Made by a program: the position numbers and the translations under genes. Source: Nocardioides jiangsuensis (GTDB lineage: Bacteria > Actinomycetota > Actinomycetes > Propionibacteriales > Nocardioidaceae). From it: a DNA stretch of 64,000 bases. The notes under the pieces are model-generated. The model worked only from the letters and a program-made list of their open reading frames with translations, was not told where the DNA came from and did not search any database. This document shows, piece by piece, positions 9,196 to 17,615 of the stretch (the first letter of the stretch is position 1; each line of letters starts with the position of its first letter). Location of the stretch: assembly GCF_019679455.1 (NCBI RefSeq), contig NZ_JAIEZQ010000002.1:1426001-1490000 (forward strand). Direction: 5' to 3'.

Positions 9196-10320
9196 GTGAC
9201 CGAGCGCAGCAGGAGGACGACCGAGGCGGACTACGACGCCGCGGAGACCGACTACGTCGAGAGCCGGGCGCTGGTGACCGCCGAGGCCGAGGGCGACGAG
9301 CGCGCGGTCGAGGCGGCTCTGCGCCCCCGCTCCCTCGACGAGGTGATCGGCCAGGAGCGGGTGCGCGAGCAGCTCTCCCTGGTGCTCGAGGCCGCCCGCG
9401 GGCGTAACCGGGCCCCCGACCACGTCCTGCTCTCCGGTCCGCCCGGGCTGGGCAAGACCACGCTCGCGATGATCATCGCCGCGGAGATGTCGAGCCCGCT
9501 GCGGCTGACCTCCGGCCCGGCGATCACCCACGCCGGCGACCTGGCCGCGATCCTGTCGGGGATGAACGACGGCGACGTGCTCTTCGTCGACGAGATCCAC
9601 CGGATGTCGCGGCCCGCCGAGGAGATGCTCTACATGGCGATGGAGGACTTCCGGGTCGACGTCGTCATCGGCAAGGGCCCCGGCGCCACCGCCATCCCGC
9701 TGGAGATCCCGCCGTTCACCCTGGTCGGTGCCACCACGCGTGCCGGCCTGCTGCCCAGCCCGCTGCGCGACCGGTTCGGGTTCACCGCCCACCTCGAGTT
9801 CTACGAGCCCGCCGACCTCGACCTGATCGTGCGCCGCTCCGCGGGGCTGCTCGGCGTCACGCTGACCGACGGCGGTGCCGGCGAGATCGCCTCCCGCTCC
9901 CGCGGGACCCCGCGGATCGCCAACCGGCTGCTCCGCCGGGTCCGCGACTACGCCCAGGTCCGCGCCGACGGCACCGTCACCCTGGAGATCGCGCACCGCG
10001 CGCTCGACCTCTACGAGGTAGACCAGTCCGGTCTCGACCGGCTCGACCGGGCCGTGCTCGACGTGCTCTGCCGCCGATTCGGCGGGGGTCCCGTGGGGGT
10101 CAGCACCCTGGCGGTGGCCGTGGGGGAGGAGCGGGAGACGGTGGAGGAGGTCGCCGAGCCGTTCCTGGTCCGTTCCGGCCTGCTCGCCCGTACTCCTCGG
10201 GGCCGGGTGGCCACCCCCGCGGCCTGGCAGCACCTCGGGCTCGCGGTGCCGTCCACCGCGGCGTTCAGCGGGGCGCAGGGTGTGTCGGCCGCCGAGGCGG
10301 ACCTGTTCACCGACGACTGA
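9196..10320 (+). CDS. ruvB: Holliday junction ATP-dependent helicase RuvB
   Basis: A 374-residue AAA+ motor of the RuvAB branch-migration complex. Walker [10 protein letters not shown] (81–89), Walker [10 protein letters not shown], the RuvA-contacting β-hairpin [16 protein letters not shown], sensor 1 GATTRAG, sensor 2 [19 protein letters not shown] and a C-terminal winged helix are visible. The N-terminus is roughly 20 residues longer than in E. coli and acidic. GTG 9196 lies 4 nt after ruvA. Last gene of the SOS-controlled operon. Confidence 0.97.
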   Translation: MTERSRRTTEADYDAAETDYVESRALVTAEAEGDERAVEAALRPRSLDEVIGQERVREQLSLVLEAARGRNRAPDHVLLSGPPGLGKTTLAMIIAAEMSSPLRLTSGPAITHAGDLAAILSGMNDGDVLFVDEIHRMSRPAEEMLYMAMEDFRVDVVIGKGPGATAIPLEIPPFTLVGATTRAGLLPSPLRDRFGFTAHLEFYEPADLDLIVRRSAGLLGVTLTDGGAGEIASRSRGTPRIANRLLRRVRDYAQVRADGTVTLEIAHRALDLYEVDQSGLDRLDRAVLDVLCRRFGGGPVGVSTLAVAVGEERETVEEVAEPFLVRSGLLARTPRGRVATPAAWQHLGLAVPSTAAFSGAQGVSAAEADLFTDD

Positions 10321-10392
10321 CGGGCGCCCGCCCGATACGCATTCGTGACGTATGCCCCGGCTGTGTGCGCAACACCACTCAGGAACGGCAGT

Positions 10393-10398
10393 TAGACT
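10393..10398 (+). promoter_or_regulatory. −10 box (TAGACT) for yajC–secDF
   Basis: TAGACT in the 140-bp gap after ruvB. A start about 7 nt downstream would give a roughly 55-nt leader ending in a CTGAGGAGT ribosome site before GTG 10461. Confidence 0.5.
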
Positions 10399-10460
10399 TC
10401 ACCGTCGGCCGTTTGGTCCGGCCTCGTGGCATGCCCCCAAACATCTCCTGAGGAGTCACC

Positions 10461-10790
10461 GTGTCGCCAGAGGATCTGGCCGGGATCTTTCCCCTCCTGC
10501 TCATCGTCGTCGCCTTCTGGTTCCTCGTGATCCGGCCGGCCCGCAAGCGCCAGCAGGAGATGAGGACGATCCAGTCGCAGGTCGCCCCCGGATCCCAGGT
10601 CATGCTGGGCTCGGGGATCTACGGCACCGTGGTGGACGTCGCCGACGACACCCTGCGGCTCGAGCTTGCCCCCGGCACCGTGGTGAAGGTCGCCCGGCAG
10701 GCCGTCGTCCGGGTCGTCGAGGAGCCGGTATCGCCGGCCCCGCCGCCCGCGGCCGCCGACGAGTCGCCCAGCGCCACCGACGAGCAGTAA
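10461..10790 (+). CDS. yajC: Sec translocon accessory protein YajC
   Basis: A 109-residue small membrane protein. A single TM helix (FPLLLIVVAFWFLVI, about residues 10–24) is followed by RPARKRQQEM and a soluble SH3-like domain (APGSQVMLGSGIYGTVVDVADDTLRLEL…GTVVKVARQAVVRVV), the standard YajC layout, then a Pro/Ala/Ser tail. YajC associates with SecDF, whose genes follow directly. The GTG start is supported by the strong GAGGAG upstream. Confidence 0.94.
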   Translation: MSPEDLAGIFPLLLIVVAFWFLVIRPARKRQQEMRTIQSQVAPGSQVMLGSGIYGTVVDVADDTLRLELAPGTVVKVARQAVVRVVEEPVSPAPPPAAADESPSATDEQ

Positions 10791-10835
10791 CAGACTTCTG
10801 GACCTCTCGGTCCGGCATGTGAGGAGCACATAGCA

Positions 10836-12599
10836 GTGGCGACAAAAGCGTCCCGCCCCGGGCGCACGCTCATCGTCTTCGGGATGGTCATCGCCGTCCT
10901 GTTCGGCGCGGTGGCGCTCGGTGGCAGCTGGAAGCCGAAGCTCGGCCTGGACCTCCAGGGCGGTACCCGGATCACGCTCGAGGCGAGCACCGAGACCGGT
11001 GACGCGGTCACCCCGGAGAAGCTCGAGGAGGCCGCCGGCATCATCGACAGCCGGGTGAACGGCAGCGGCGTGTCCGAGGCCGAGGTCGCCACGCAGGGAG
11101 ACCGCAACATCATCGTCGAGATCCCCGGGCAGAACCGGAAGGACCTCGTCGACACGGTCAAGCAGACCGCGCAGCTGCGGTTCCGCCTGGTCGCCGCCGC
11201 GGCGCCCGGTGTCCCCGCGCCCCAGCCGAGCACCGGCCCCAGCGGTGCCGCGTCGCCGAGCGCCTCGGGCAGTGCCGCCCCCTCCGCCGAGCCGTCGGGC
11301 AAGGCGACCCCGAAGCCGTCCGCGTCCGCCTCGCCGAGAGGCCGTGCGCTCTCCGGCGGGCTGCTGAGCGCCGACAAGACGGCTCCCGCCGCCTCGCCGT
11401 CGGCCGCGGCCAGCCCCAGTGCCGGGACCTCCGCGCAGCCGCTGCCCGGCCAGCCGGTCCCGGGCCAGGCGACCCCCGCGAAGGGCGCGCCCGTCGACCA
11501 GCCCCTGGCCTGGATGAACAACCCCGGCTCCGAGTGGCTCACCAAGTTCCAGTCCTTCACCTGCCCCGCGCAGGGCAAGGTGGCTGCTCCCGTCAAGGAC
11601 GTGAAGGCCCAGCCGCTGCTCACCTGCGACGAGAACGGCACGAAGTACCTGCTGTCGGCGGCGGTGATCGAGGGCACCCAGCTCAAGGACGCCAGCTCCG
11701 GCATCCCGCAGGGCCAGGTCGGCTACGTCGTGGACCTGTCGTTCGACAGCACCGCGCGGCAGAGCTTCGCCGACGTGACCCAGCAGCTCGCGGGCACCGG
11801 TCAGCAGTTCGCCATCGTGCTCGACGGCGAGGTCATCTCCGCGCCGCAGGTGAACCAGCCGATCCCCGGCGGCAACGCCCAGATCAGCGGCGACTTCACC
11901 CAGGAGGAGGCGCAGACGCTGGCGAACAGCCTCAAGTACGGCGCCCTGCCGCTGAAGTTCACCGCCCCCGTCGTCACCGAGGAGGGGCCGTCGCTGGCCT
12001 CCGACCAGCTCGCCGCGGGCATCTGGGCCGGACTCGTCGGCCTCGCCCTGGTGCTCGTCTACTGCCTGATCTACTACCGCGGCCTCGGCCTGGTCGTCTT
12101 CGCCTCGTTGATGGTGGCCGCCGCGGTCACCTACGCCACGGTGCTGGTGATGAGCGAGGCGGTCGGGTTCACCCTCACGCTGCCCGGCATCGCCGGCCTG
12201 ATCGTGGCGGTGGGTATCACCGCGGACTCGTTCATCGTCTACTTCGAGCGGATACGTGACGAGATGCGCGACGGGAAGTCGATGCGCGTGGCCGTCGAGG
12301 CGGGCTGGGTCCGCGCCCGGGCCACCTGCCTCGCCGCCGACGCGGTCTCGCTGCTCGCCGCCGTGGTGCTCTACATCTTCGCCATCGGTGTCGTGAAGGG
12401 CTTCGCGTTCGCGCTGGGCATCAGCACGATCATCGACATCGTGGTCTTCTTCTTCTTCACCAAGCCGATGGTGTCGTGGCTGGCCCGGTTCCCCTTCTTC
12501 TACAACGGGCACAAGCTGTCCGGGCTGGATGCGGAGAACCTCGGGCTGGACCGGCTCCCCGGAGTCCGCCGTCCTCGCACGGCTGGAGGGAACGCCTGA
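10836..12599 (+). CDS. secD: Protein translocase subunit SecD
   Basis: A 587-residue RND-type proton-driven Sec subunit that promotes release of translocated proteins outside the membrane. It has TM1 (residues about 11–30), the D1 motif LGLDLQGGTRITLEA, the P1 periplasmic domain and C-terminal TMs 2–6 containing LPGIAGLIVAVGITADSFIVYFERIRDE. The unusual feature is a roughly 100-residue Ala/Pro/Ser/Gly linker (residues about 121–222) inside P1. Such insertions occur in actinobacterial SecD. The GTG start follows a GAGGAG site. The stop overlaps the secF start (TGATG). Confidence 0.95.
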   Translation: MATKASRPGRTLIVFGMVIAVLFGAVALGGSWKPKLGLDLQGGTRITLEASTETGDAVTPEKLEEAAGIIDSRVNGSGVSEAEVATQGDRNIIVEIPGQNRKDLVDTVKQTAQLRFRLVAAAAPGVPAPQPSTGPSGAASPSASGSAAPSAEPSGKATPKPSASASPRGRALSGGLLSADKTAPAASPSAAASPSAGTSAQPLPGQPVPGQATPAKGAPVDQPLAWMNNPGSEWLTKFQSFTCPAQGKVAAPVKDVKAQPLLTCDENGTKYLLSAAVIEGTQLKDASSGIPQGQVGYVVDLSFDSTARQSFADVTQQLAGTGQQFAIVLDGEVISAPQVNQPIPGGNAQISGDFTQEEAQTLANSLKYGALPLKFTAPVVTEEGPSLASDQLAAGIWAGLVGLALVLVYCLIYYRGLGLVVFASLMVAAAVTYATVLVMSEAVGFTLTLPGIAGLIVAVGITADSFIVYFERIRDEMRDGKSMRVAVEAGWVRARATCLAADAVSLLAAVVLYIFAIGVVKGFAFALGISTIIDIVVFFFFTKPMVSWLARFPFFYNGHKLSGLDAENLGLDRLPGVRRPRTAGGNA

Positions 12600-13831
12600 T
12601 GGGCAAGATGTCTCGTCTCGGGAACGCGCTCTACGAGGGCGACGTCTCCATCGACTTCGTCGGCCGCCGGATGCTCTGGTACACCATCTCCGGGATCATC
12701 GTGCTGGTCGCGGTGGCCGGGCTGTACTTCAAGGGCCTGAACATGGGCATCGAGTTCGAGGGCGGTGTGGAGTACCGCGTCGCGATGGCGCCCGGTGAGG
12801 CCGACCAGCAGGCCGTGGAGGACATCCGCGACGCCGTGGTCGGCACCGGCATCGACGCGGCCTCGGCGCCGATCGTGAACACCTCGGGCACCGACACCAT
12901 CCGGGTGCAGACCGAGCCGATGCCCGACAACGACGACGCGACCGCGGTGTCGGAGGCGATCCAGGAGGCCGCCGGCGTCGGCGAGGACGACATCAGCCAG
13001 GCCGCCATCGGCGCCACCTGGGGCCAGCAGGTCGCCGACCGCGCGCTGATCGGCCTCGGTGTCTTCACCGTGCTCGTCGTGCTCTTCATCTGGGCCTACT
13101 TCCGCGAGTGGAAGATGTCGGTGGCCGCGCTGGTCGCCCTCGTCCACGACGTGGTGATCACGGTGGGTGTCTACGCGATCTCCGGCTTCGAGGTCACCCC
13201 GGCCACCGTGACCGGTGTGCTGACGATCCTCGGCTTCTCGCTCTACGACACGGTCGTGGTCTTCGACAAGGTCCGGGAGAACACCAAGAACCTCTCCCGC
13301 TCGCGGAAGACCTACCGCGAGGCCGCGAACCTGGCGGTCAACCAGACCCTGGTCCGGTCGATCAACACGTCGATCGTGGCGCTGCTGCCGGTCGGCGCGC
13401 TGCTCTACGCCGGCGTGGTGACCCTGGGCTCGGGCGCGTTGAAGGACCTCGCGCTCGCGCTGTTCGTCGGCATGGCCGCGGGTGCCTACTCGTCGATCTT
13501 CATCGCCACTCCGCTGCTGGTGCAGCTGAAGATGCGCGAGCCCGCGATCCAGCGCGGCGACGCCCGGGCCACCACCCGGGCGCGCCACCACGAGGTCGAC
13601 CGGTACGCCGCCGTCCCGGTCTTCACCGACGACATGCCGGTGCACGACGAGCCCACGGGTGACGACCGCGACGAGGTGGAGGACGACGTCGCGCCGAGTG
13701 CGGTCGGCTCCGGCCGGGCCCCGCGCTACACCGCGGGGGAGCGGCCCGCGTCGCGCGCGGTCAGCAACTCCGCGTCGGCGAAGCGGGCGCAGCCCTCGCG
13801 CAAACCCCGCTCGCAGCGCGGCAAGAAGTGA
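12599..13831 (+). CDS. secF: Protein translocase subunit SecF
   Basis: A 410-residue partner of SecD. N-terminal TM1, the GLNMGIEFEGGVEYRV motif (counterpart of D1), a periplasmic P4-type domain, and TMs carrying TVTGVLTILGFSLYDTVVVFDKVREN, the SecF signature. A hydrophilic, Arg/Asp-rich cytoplasmic tail (about residues 315–410, ending KPRSQRGKK) follows the last TM. ATG 12599 overlaps the secD stop by one base; the frame is open upstream but only as secD shadow. Confidence 0.95.
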   Translation: MGKMSRLGNALYEGDVSIDFVGRRMLWYTISGIIVLVAVAGLYFKGLNMGIEFEGGVEYRVAMAPGEADQQAVEDIRDAVVGTGIDAASAPIVNTSGTDTIRVQTEPMPDNDDATAVSEAIQEAAGVGEDDISQAAIGATWGQQVADRALIGLGVFTVLVVLFIWAYFREWKMSVAALVALVHDVVITVGVYAISGFEVTPATVTGVLTILGFSLYDTVVVFDKVRENTKNLSRSRKTYREAANLAVNQTLVRSINTSIVALLPVGALLYAGVVTLGSGALKDLALALFVGMAAGAYSSIFIATPLLVQLKMREPAIQRGDARATTRARHHEVDRYAAVPVFTDDMPVHDEPTGDDRDEVEDDVAPSAVGSGRAPRYTAGERPASRAVSNSASAKRAQPSRKPRSQRGKK

Positions 13832-14406
13832 GCCCGGAGATGACCGAGACGGAGCGCGAGGCGCACGACGCGTGGCTCCAGGGGCACCTCGACACGCTGA
13901 TCCGCGACATCCCGGACTTCCCGGAGCCGGGTGTGGTGTTCAAGGACATCACCCCGCTGCTCGCGGACCACGACGGGTTCTCGGCGGTGATCGAGACGCT
14001 CGCCCGGTCCGGTCGTGACGCCGACGGCGCCGTGATCGTGGACAAGGTGGTCGGGATGGAGGCCCGCGGGTTCATCCTCGCGGCCCCGGTGGCGCTCGCG
14101 CTCGGCGCCGGGTTCATCCCGGTCCGCAAGGCGGGCAAGCTGCCAGGTCCCACGCACGCCGTCGAGTACGACCTCGAGTACGGCAGCGCCACGCTCGAGC
14201 TGCACCGCGACTCGATCCGCGAGGGCGAGCGCGTCCTGATCGTCGACGACGTGCTGGCCACCGGGGGCACGGTCGCCGCGACCGCGAAGCTCATCGAGCA
14301 GTGCGGCGGTCGGGTCGCCGGGGTCGCCGTACTCATGGAGCTGTCGTTCCTGCCCGGCCGGGCGGCGGTCGGGGACCTGCCGTTCCGGGCGGTCAAGACC
14401 GTCTGA
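13828..14406 (+). CDS. apt: Adenine phosphoribosyltransferase
   Basis: A 192-residue type I phosphoribosyltransferase converting adenine and PRPP to AMP (purine salvage). The PRPP-binding loop is VLIVDDVLATGGTVAATAKL; upstream are IRDIPDFPEPGVVFKDITPLL, typical of Apt, and GMEARGFILAAPVALALGAG. GTG 13828 overlaps the secF stop; an in-frame ATG at 13840 is possible, but the GTG gives coupling. The position between secF and rel is conserved in actinobacteria. Confidence 0.95.
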   Translation: MSPEMTETEREAHDAWLQGHLDTLIRDIPDFPEPGVVFKDITPLLADHDGFSAVIETLARSGRDADGAVIVDKVVGMEARGFILAAPVALALGAGFIPVRKAGKLPGPTHAVEYDLEYGSATLELHRDSIREGERVLIVDDVLATGGTVAATAKLIEQCGGRVAGVAVLMELSFLPGRAAVGDLPFRAVKTV

Positions 14407-14474
14407 CCGCGGGGGACGACGCGACCCTGCGCCGCGTCGGCTCGCGTGGGCCCTGCCGCTCAGGCGGCGAGGCA

Positions 14475-14480
14475 TAGACT
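14475..14480 (+). promoter_or_regulatory. −10 box (TAGACT) for rel
   Basis: TAGACT 30 nt before the rel GTG. The predicted short leader contains GGGAGCAGGGG as a ribosome site. Confidence 0.5.
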
Positions 14481-14510
14481 GGGAGTTCGGAACGGGAGCA
14501 GGGGTGGCCA

Positions 14511-16865
14511 GTGGCTGACGAGCGAGGCGCGAGTCCCGAGGTGGACGCGCCGGACACGCCTGCCCGCACGCCCGAGGCTCGTCCCGCCCCCGCGCCGGGA
14601 GGGCCGTCCGGTCGCCGGATGCGCGCCCGGCTCGCCCGGATGGCGACCAAGTCCACGGCCGGCAACCCGGTGCTCGAGCCGCTGTTCCGGGTGGTGCGGG
14701 CGAACCACCCCAAGGCCGACCTGGCGCTGATCGAGCGGGCCTACCTGGTCGCCGAGAAGGCGCACGGCACGCAGACCCGCAAGAGCGGCGACCCGTACAT
14801 CACCCACCCGCTCGCCGTCGCCACGATCCTGGCCGAGATCGGCATGACCGAGTCGACGATCTGCGCGGCGCTGCTCCACGACACGGTCGAGGACACGTCG
14901 TACACCCTGGCCGAGCTGCGCAACGACTTCGGCGAGGAGGTCGCGCTGCTCGTCGACGGCGTGACCAAGCTGGACAAGGTCAAGTACGGCGACTCCGCCC
15001 AGGCCGAGACGATCCGCAAGATGATCGTCGCGATGAGCCGGGACATCCGGGTCCTGGTCATCAAGCTCGCCGACCGCCTGCACAACATGCGCACGCTGCG
15101 CTACCTCAAGCAGGACAAGCAGGAGCGGATCGCCCGCGAGACCCTGGAGATCTTCGCGCCCCTGGCCCACCGGCTGGGCATGAACACCATCAAGTGGGAG
15201 CTCGAGGACCTCGCGTTCGCGACCCTGCACCCGAAGATCTACGACGAGATCGTGCGGCTGGTCGCCGAGCGGGCGCCGTCGCGTGACCAGTTCCTGGCCC
15301 AGGTGATCTCCCAGGTCGAGAACGACCTGCGCGAGGCGAAGATCAAGGCGGTCGTCACCGGACGGCCGAAGCACTACTACTCGATCTACCAGAAGATGAT
15401 CGTGCGAGGACGCGAGTTCTCCGACATCTACGACCTGGTGGGCATCCGGATCCTGGTCGAGTCCGACCGCGACTGCTACGCGGTGCTCGGCGTCCTGCAC
15501 TCCCGGTGGAACCCGGTCGCGGGGCGGTTCAAGGACTTCATCGCGATGCCGAAGTTCAACATGTACCAGTCGCTGCACACCACGGTGATCGGTCTCCAGG
15601 GCAAGCCCGTCGAGCTGCAGATCCGCACCTTCGCCATGCACCGCCGCGCGGAGTACGGCGTCGCCGCACACTGGAAGTACAAGGAGGACGTGCGCTCCGG
15701 CACCGACACCGACCGGTCGTTGGTGACCCGCGAGACGAGCAGCTCCGACATGGCCTGGGTCCGCCAGCTGCTCGACTGGCAGCAGGAGACCGAGGACCCG
15801 GGGGAGTTCCTGGAGTCGCTGCGCTTCGAGATCAACTCCGCCGAGGTGTACGTGTTCACCCCGCGCGGCGACGTGATGGCGCTGCCGACCGGGTCCACGC
15901 CGATCGACTTCGCCTACGCGATCCACACCGAGGTCGGGCACCGCACCATCGGTGCCCGCGTCAACGGCCGGCTGGTGCCGCTGGAGTCGACGCTCGACAA
16001 CGGCGACGTGGTCGAGGTGTTCACCTCCAAGGCGCCGAACGCCGGACCGTCCCGCGACTGGCTCGCGTTCGTGAAGTCCCCGCGCGCCCGCAACAAGATC
16101 CGCCAGTGGTTCACCAAGGAGCGCCGCGAGGAGGCCATCGAGCAGGGCAAGGAGCAGATCGCCCGGCTGATGCGCAAGGAGGGGCAGCCGCTCAAGCGGG
16201 TGCTCACCCACGAGACGTTGAGCACCGTGGCCACCGAGATGCGGCTTTCCGACGTGTCCGCGCTCTACGCCGCGGTCGGCGAGGGCAACCTGGGCGCCCA
16301 GACCGTCGTACGCCGGGTCATCGACCTGTACGGCGGCGAGGAGGGTGCCGCGGAGGACCTCGCCGAGGGTGTCCGGATCACCAGCGAACGGGCCCGGGCC
16401 AAGCAGTCCGCGGGCGGCGACGCCGGTGTCATCGTGCGCGGGATCTCCGACGTGTGGGTCAAGCTCGCCAAGTGCTGCACGCCGGTGCCGGGCGATGCGA
16501 TCCTCGGCTTCGTCACGCGCGGCGCGGGCGTCTCCGTGCACCGTGCCGACTGCACGAACGCCTCCAGCCTCAAGTCGCAGCCCGAGCGGCTCGTCGAGGT
16601 GGAGTGGGCGCCGACCGCGCAGTCGATGTTCCTGGTGAACATCCAGGTCGAGGCGCTCGACCGGGCCCGGTTGCTCTCGGACATCACCAAGGTGCTCTCC
16701 GACGTGCACGTGAACATCCTGGCCGCGTCGCTGCAGACCACCCGGGACCGTGTCGCGAAGTCCCGGTTCACCTTCGAGATGGGCGACCCCAAGCACCTCG
16801 GCCACGTCCTCAAGGCGGTCCGGTCGGTCGACGGCGTGTTCGACGCCTACCGCGTGACGCAGTAG
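14511..16865 (+). CDS. rel: Bifunctional (p)ppGpp synthetase/hydrolase Rel
   Basis: A 784-residue stringent-response enzyme. The N-terminal hydrolase domain has [11 protein letters not shown] (H99) and the HD motif LLHDTVEDT (H123–D124), so hydrolysis should be intact. The synthetase domain has [13 protein letters not shown] and [19 protein letters not shown], the RFKD form typical of bifunctional Rel. A TGS domain (about 444–503), a helical/zinc-finger-like region with KCCTPVPGD, and a C-terminal ACT domain (about 705–784) follow. It is preceded by a disordered Pro/Ala-rich 40 residues. The gene ends at the large repeat array. Confidence 0.97.
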   Translation: MADERGASPEVDAPDTPARTPEARPAPAPGGPSGRRMRARLARMATKSTAGNPVLEPLFRVVRANHPKADLALIERAYLVAEKAHGTQTRKSGDPYITHPLAVATILAEIGMTESTICAALLHDTVEDTSYTLAELRNDFGEEVALLVDGVTKLDKVKYGDSAQAETIRKMIVAMSRDIRVLVIKLADRLHNMRTLRYLKQDKQERIARETLEIFAPLAHRLGMNTIKWELEDLAFATLHPKIYDEIVRLVAERAPSRDQFLAQVISQVENDLREAKIKAVVTGRPKHYYSIYQKMIVRGREFSDIYDLVGIRILVESDRDCYAVLGVLHSRWNPVAGRFKDFIAMPKFNMYQSLHTTVIGLQGKPVELQIRTFAMHRRAEYGVAAHWKYKEDVRSGTDTDRSLVTRETSSSDMAWVRQLLDWQQETEDPGEFLESLRFEINSAEVYVFTPRGDVMALPTGSTPIDFAYAIHTEVGHRTIGARVNGRLVPLESTLDNGDVVEVFTSKAPNAGPSRDWLAFVKSPRARNKIRQWFTKERREEAIEQGKEQIARLMRKEGQPLKRVLTHETLSTVATEMRLSDVSALYAAVGEGNLGAQTVVRRVIDLYGGEEGAAEDLAEGVRITSERARAKQSAGGDAGVIVRGISDVWVKLAKCCTPVPGDAILGFVTRGAGVSVHRADCTNASSLKSQPERLVEVEWAPTAQSMFLVNIQVEALDRARLLSDITKVLSDVHVNILAASLQTTRDRVAKSRFTFEMGDPKHLGHVLKAVRSVDGVFDAYRVTQ

Positions 16866-16922
16866 CCGCGGCGCCGTACCCGCTGGGTCGTTCGCGGCCG
16901 CCTCGCCGGGCCAGGGGACCGA

Positions 16923-17400
16923 CACAACGGCACACGTGTGCCGTTGTGACACCGATTCCGCGGCCGACCGTGTCACAACAGCACACATGTGCCGTTCGGG
17001 TTGGGGGAGCAGAATGCGCGGCGCCCCGACACAGCAGCCCCGGCCAGACCGGGGTCACAACAGCGCACGTGCGCCTTTGTGGCGCCGATTCCGCGGCCGA
17101 CCGTGTCACAACAGCACAACATGTGCCGTTCGGGTCGGGGCAGCAGAGGCGCGGCGCCACAGTTGCCCCGGACAGTCCGGGGCCGCACGAGCGCACGTGC
17201 GCCGTCGTGACACCGATTCCGCGCCGCACCGTGTCACAACAGAACACATGTGACGTTGGGGTCGGGCAGCAATGCACGGCGCCCCGACACAGCTGCCCCG
17301 GCCGGACCGGGGCCGCAAGAGCGCACGTGCGCTGTTCTGGCCCGCGAACGGCACCGGATCGGGGCCGCAACGGCGCACATGAGCTGTTCTGGCCCGGGCG
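16923..17400. repeat. Tandem array of ~130-bp units with nested palindromes
   Basis: Three full units (16923–17055, 133 bp; 17056–17185, 130 bp; 17186–17315, 130 bp) and a decayed fourth (17316–about 17400) lie between the convergent rel and DUF349 genes. Each unit has two related halves. The A half (49–52 bp) opens with a dyad centred on CACGTG, followed in units 1–3 by CACCGATTCCGCG or a close variant. The B half (79–82 bp) opens with a dyad around CACATGTG or CACAACATGTG and ends in a CCCCGG…CCGGGG hairpin. The first dyad (16923–16948) is a perfect 26-nt palindrome. Dyad centres alternate at about 51–55 and 72–84 bp. Whether the array acts in DNA or in RNA cannot be told from sequence. Confidence 0.9.
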
Positions 17401-17423
17401 AACCAGGAGCGGCACTCGAGCGG

Positions 17424-17527
17424 GCCGACCGCACGTGGCGCCGTACCCGCCACCCCGCCGCCATCAGCGCCGGTAACCCGGCCCCGTTGCCGACCGCACG
17501 CGGCGTCGTACCCCGCCACCCGCCTCC
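17424..17527. repeat. Pair of ~39-bp direct repeats between the array and the DUF349 terminator
   Basis: GCCGACCGCACGTGGCG…GTACCCGCCACCC (17424–17462) recurs with few changes at 17489–17527 (GCCGACCGCACGCGGCGTCG…). A 14-mer CGAGCGGGCCGACC at 17417–17430 recurs as the left arm of the terminator at 17552, 135 bp away, close to the array period. Together with the array, this accounts for most of the 750-bp gene-free region 16866–17615. Confidence 0.7.
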
Positions 17528-17551
17528 GTCACACACCACGCCAGAAGACAC

Positions 17552-17585
17552 CGAGCGGGCCGACCCGACGGGGTCGGCCCGCTCG
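17552..17585. terminator. Strong hairpin downstream of the DUF349 gene
   Basis: A perfect 15-bp GC-rich stem (17552–17566 with 17571–17585) and a 4-nt loop GACG. It lies 30 bp beyond the stop of the minus-strand gene. There is no T-run, as is common in high-G+C bacteria. It could stop transcription from both directions. Confidence 0.75.
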
Positions 17586-17615
17586 ACACAGCGTGCGGTA
17601 CGGCGCTCGGCAGCC

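Noticed and set aside
14460-16988. Long minus-strand frame opposite rel
   Set aside because: Antisense shadow of rel with biased composition.
16923-17400. CRISPR array
   Set aside because: Units are about 130 bp and similar along their length; there are no short direct repeats with unique spacers and no cas genes.
16936-17551. Several 60–200-codon frames inside the repeat array on both strands
   Set aside because: They are repeats of the same Cys/His/Arg-rich peptide created by the DNA repeats, with no ribosome sites. The DNA symmetry is the better explanation.
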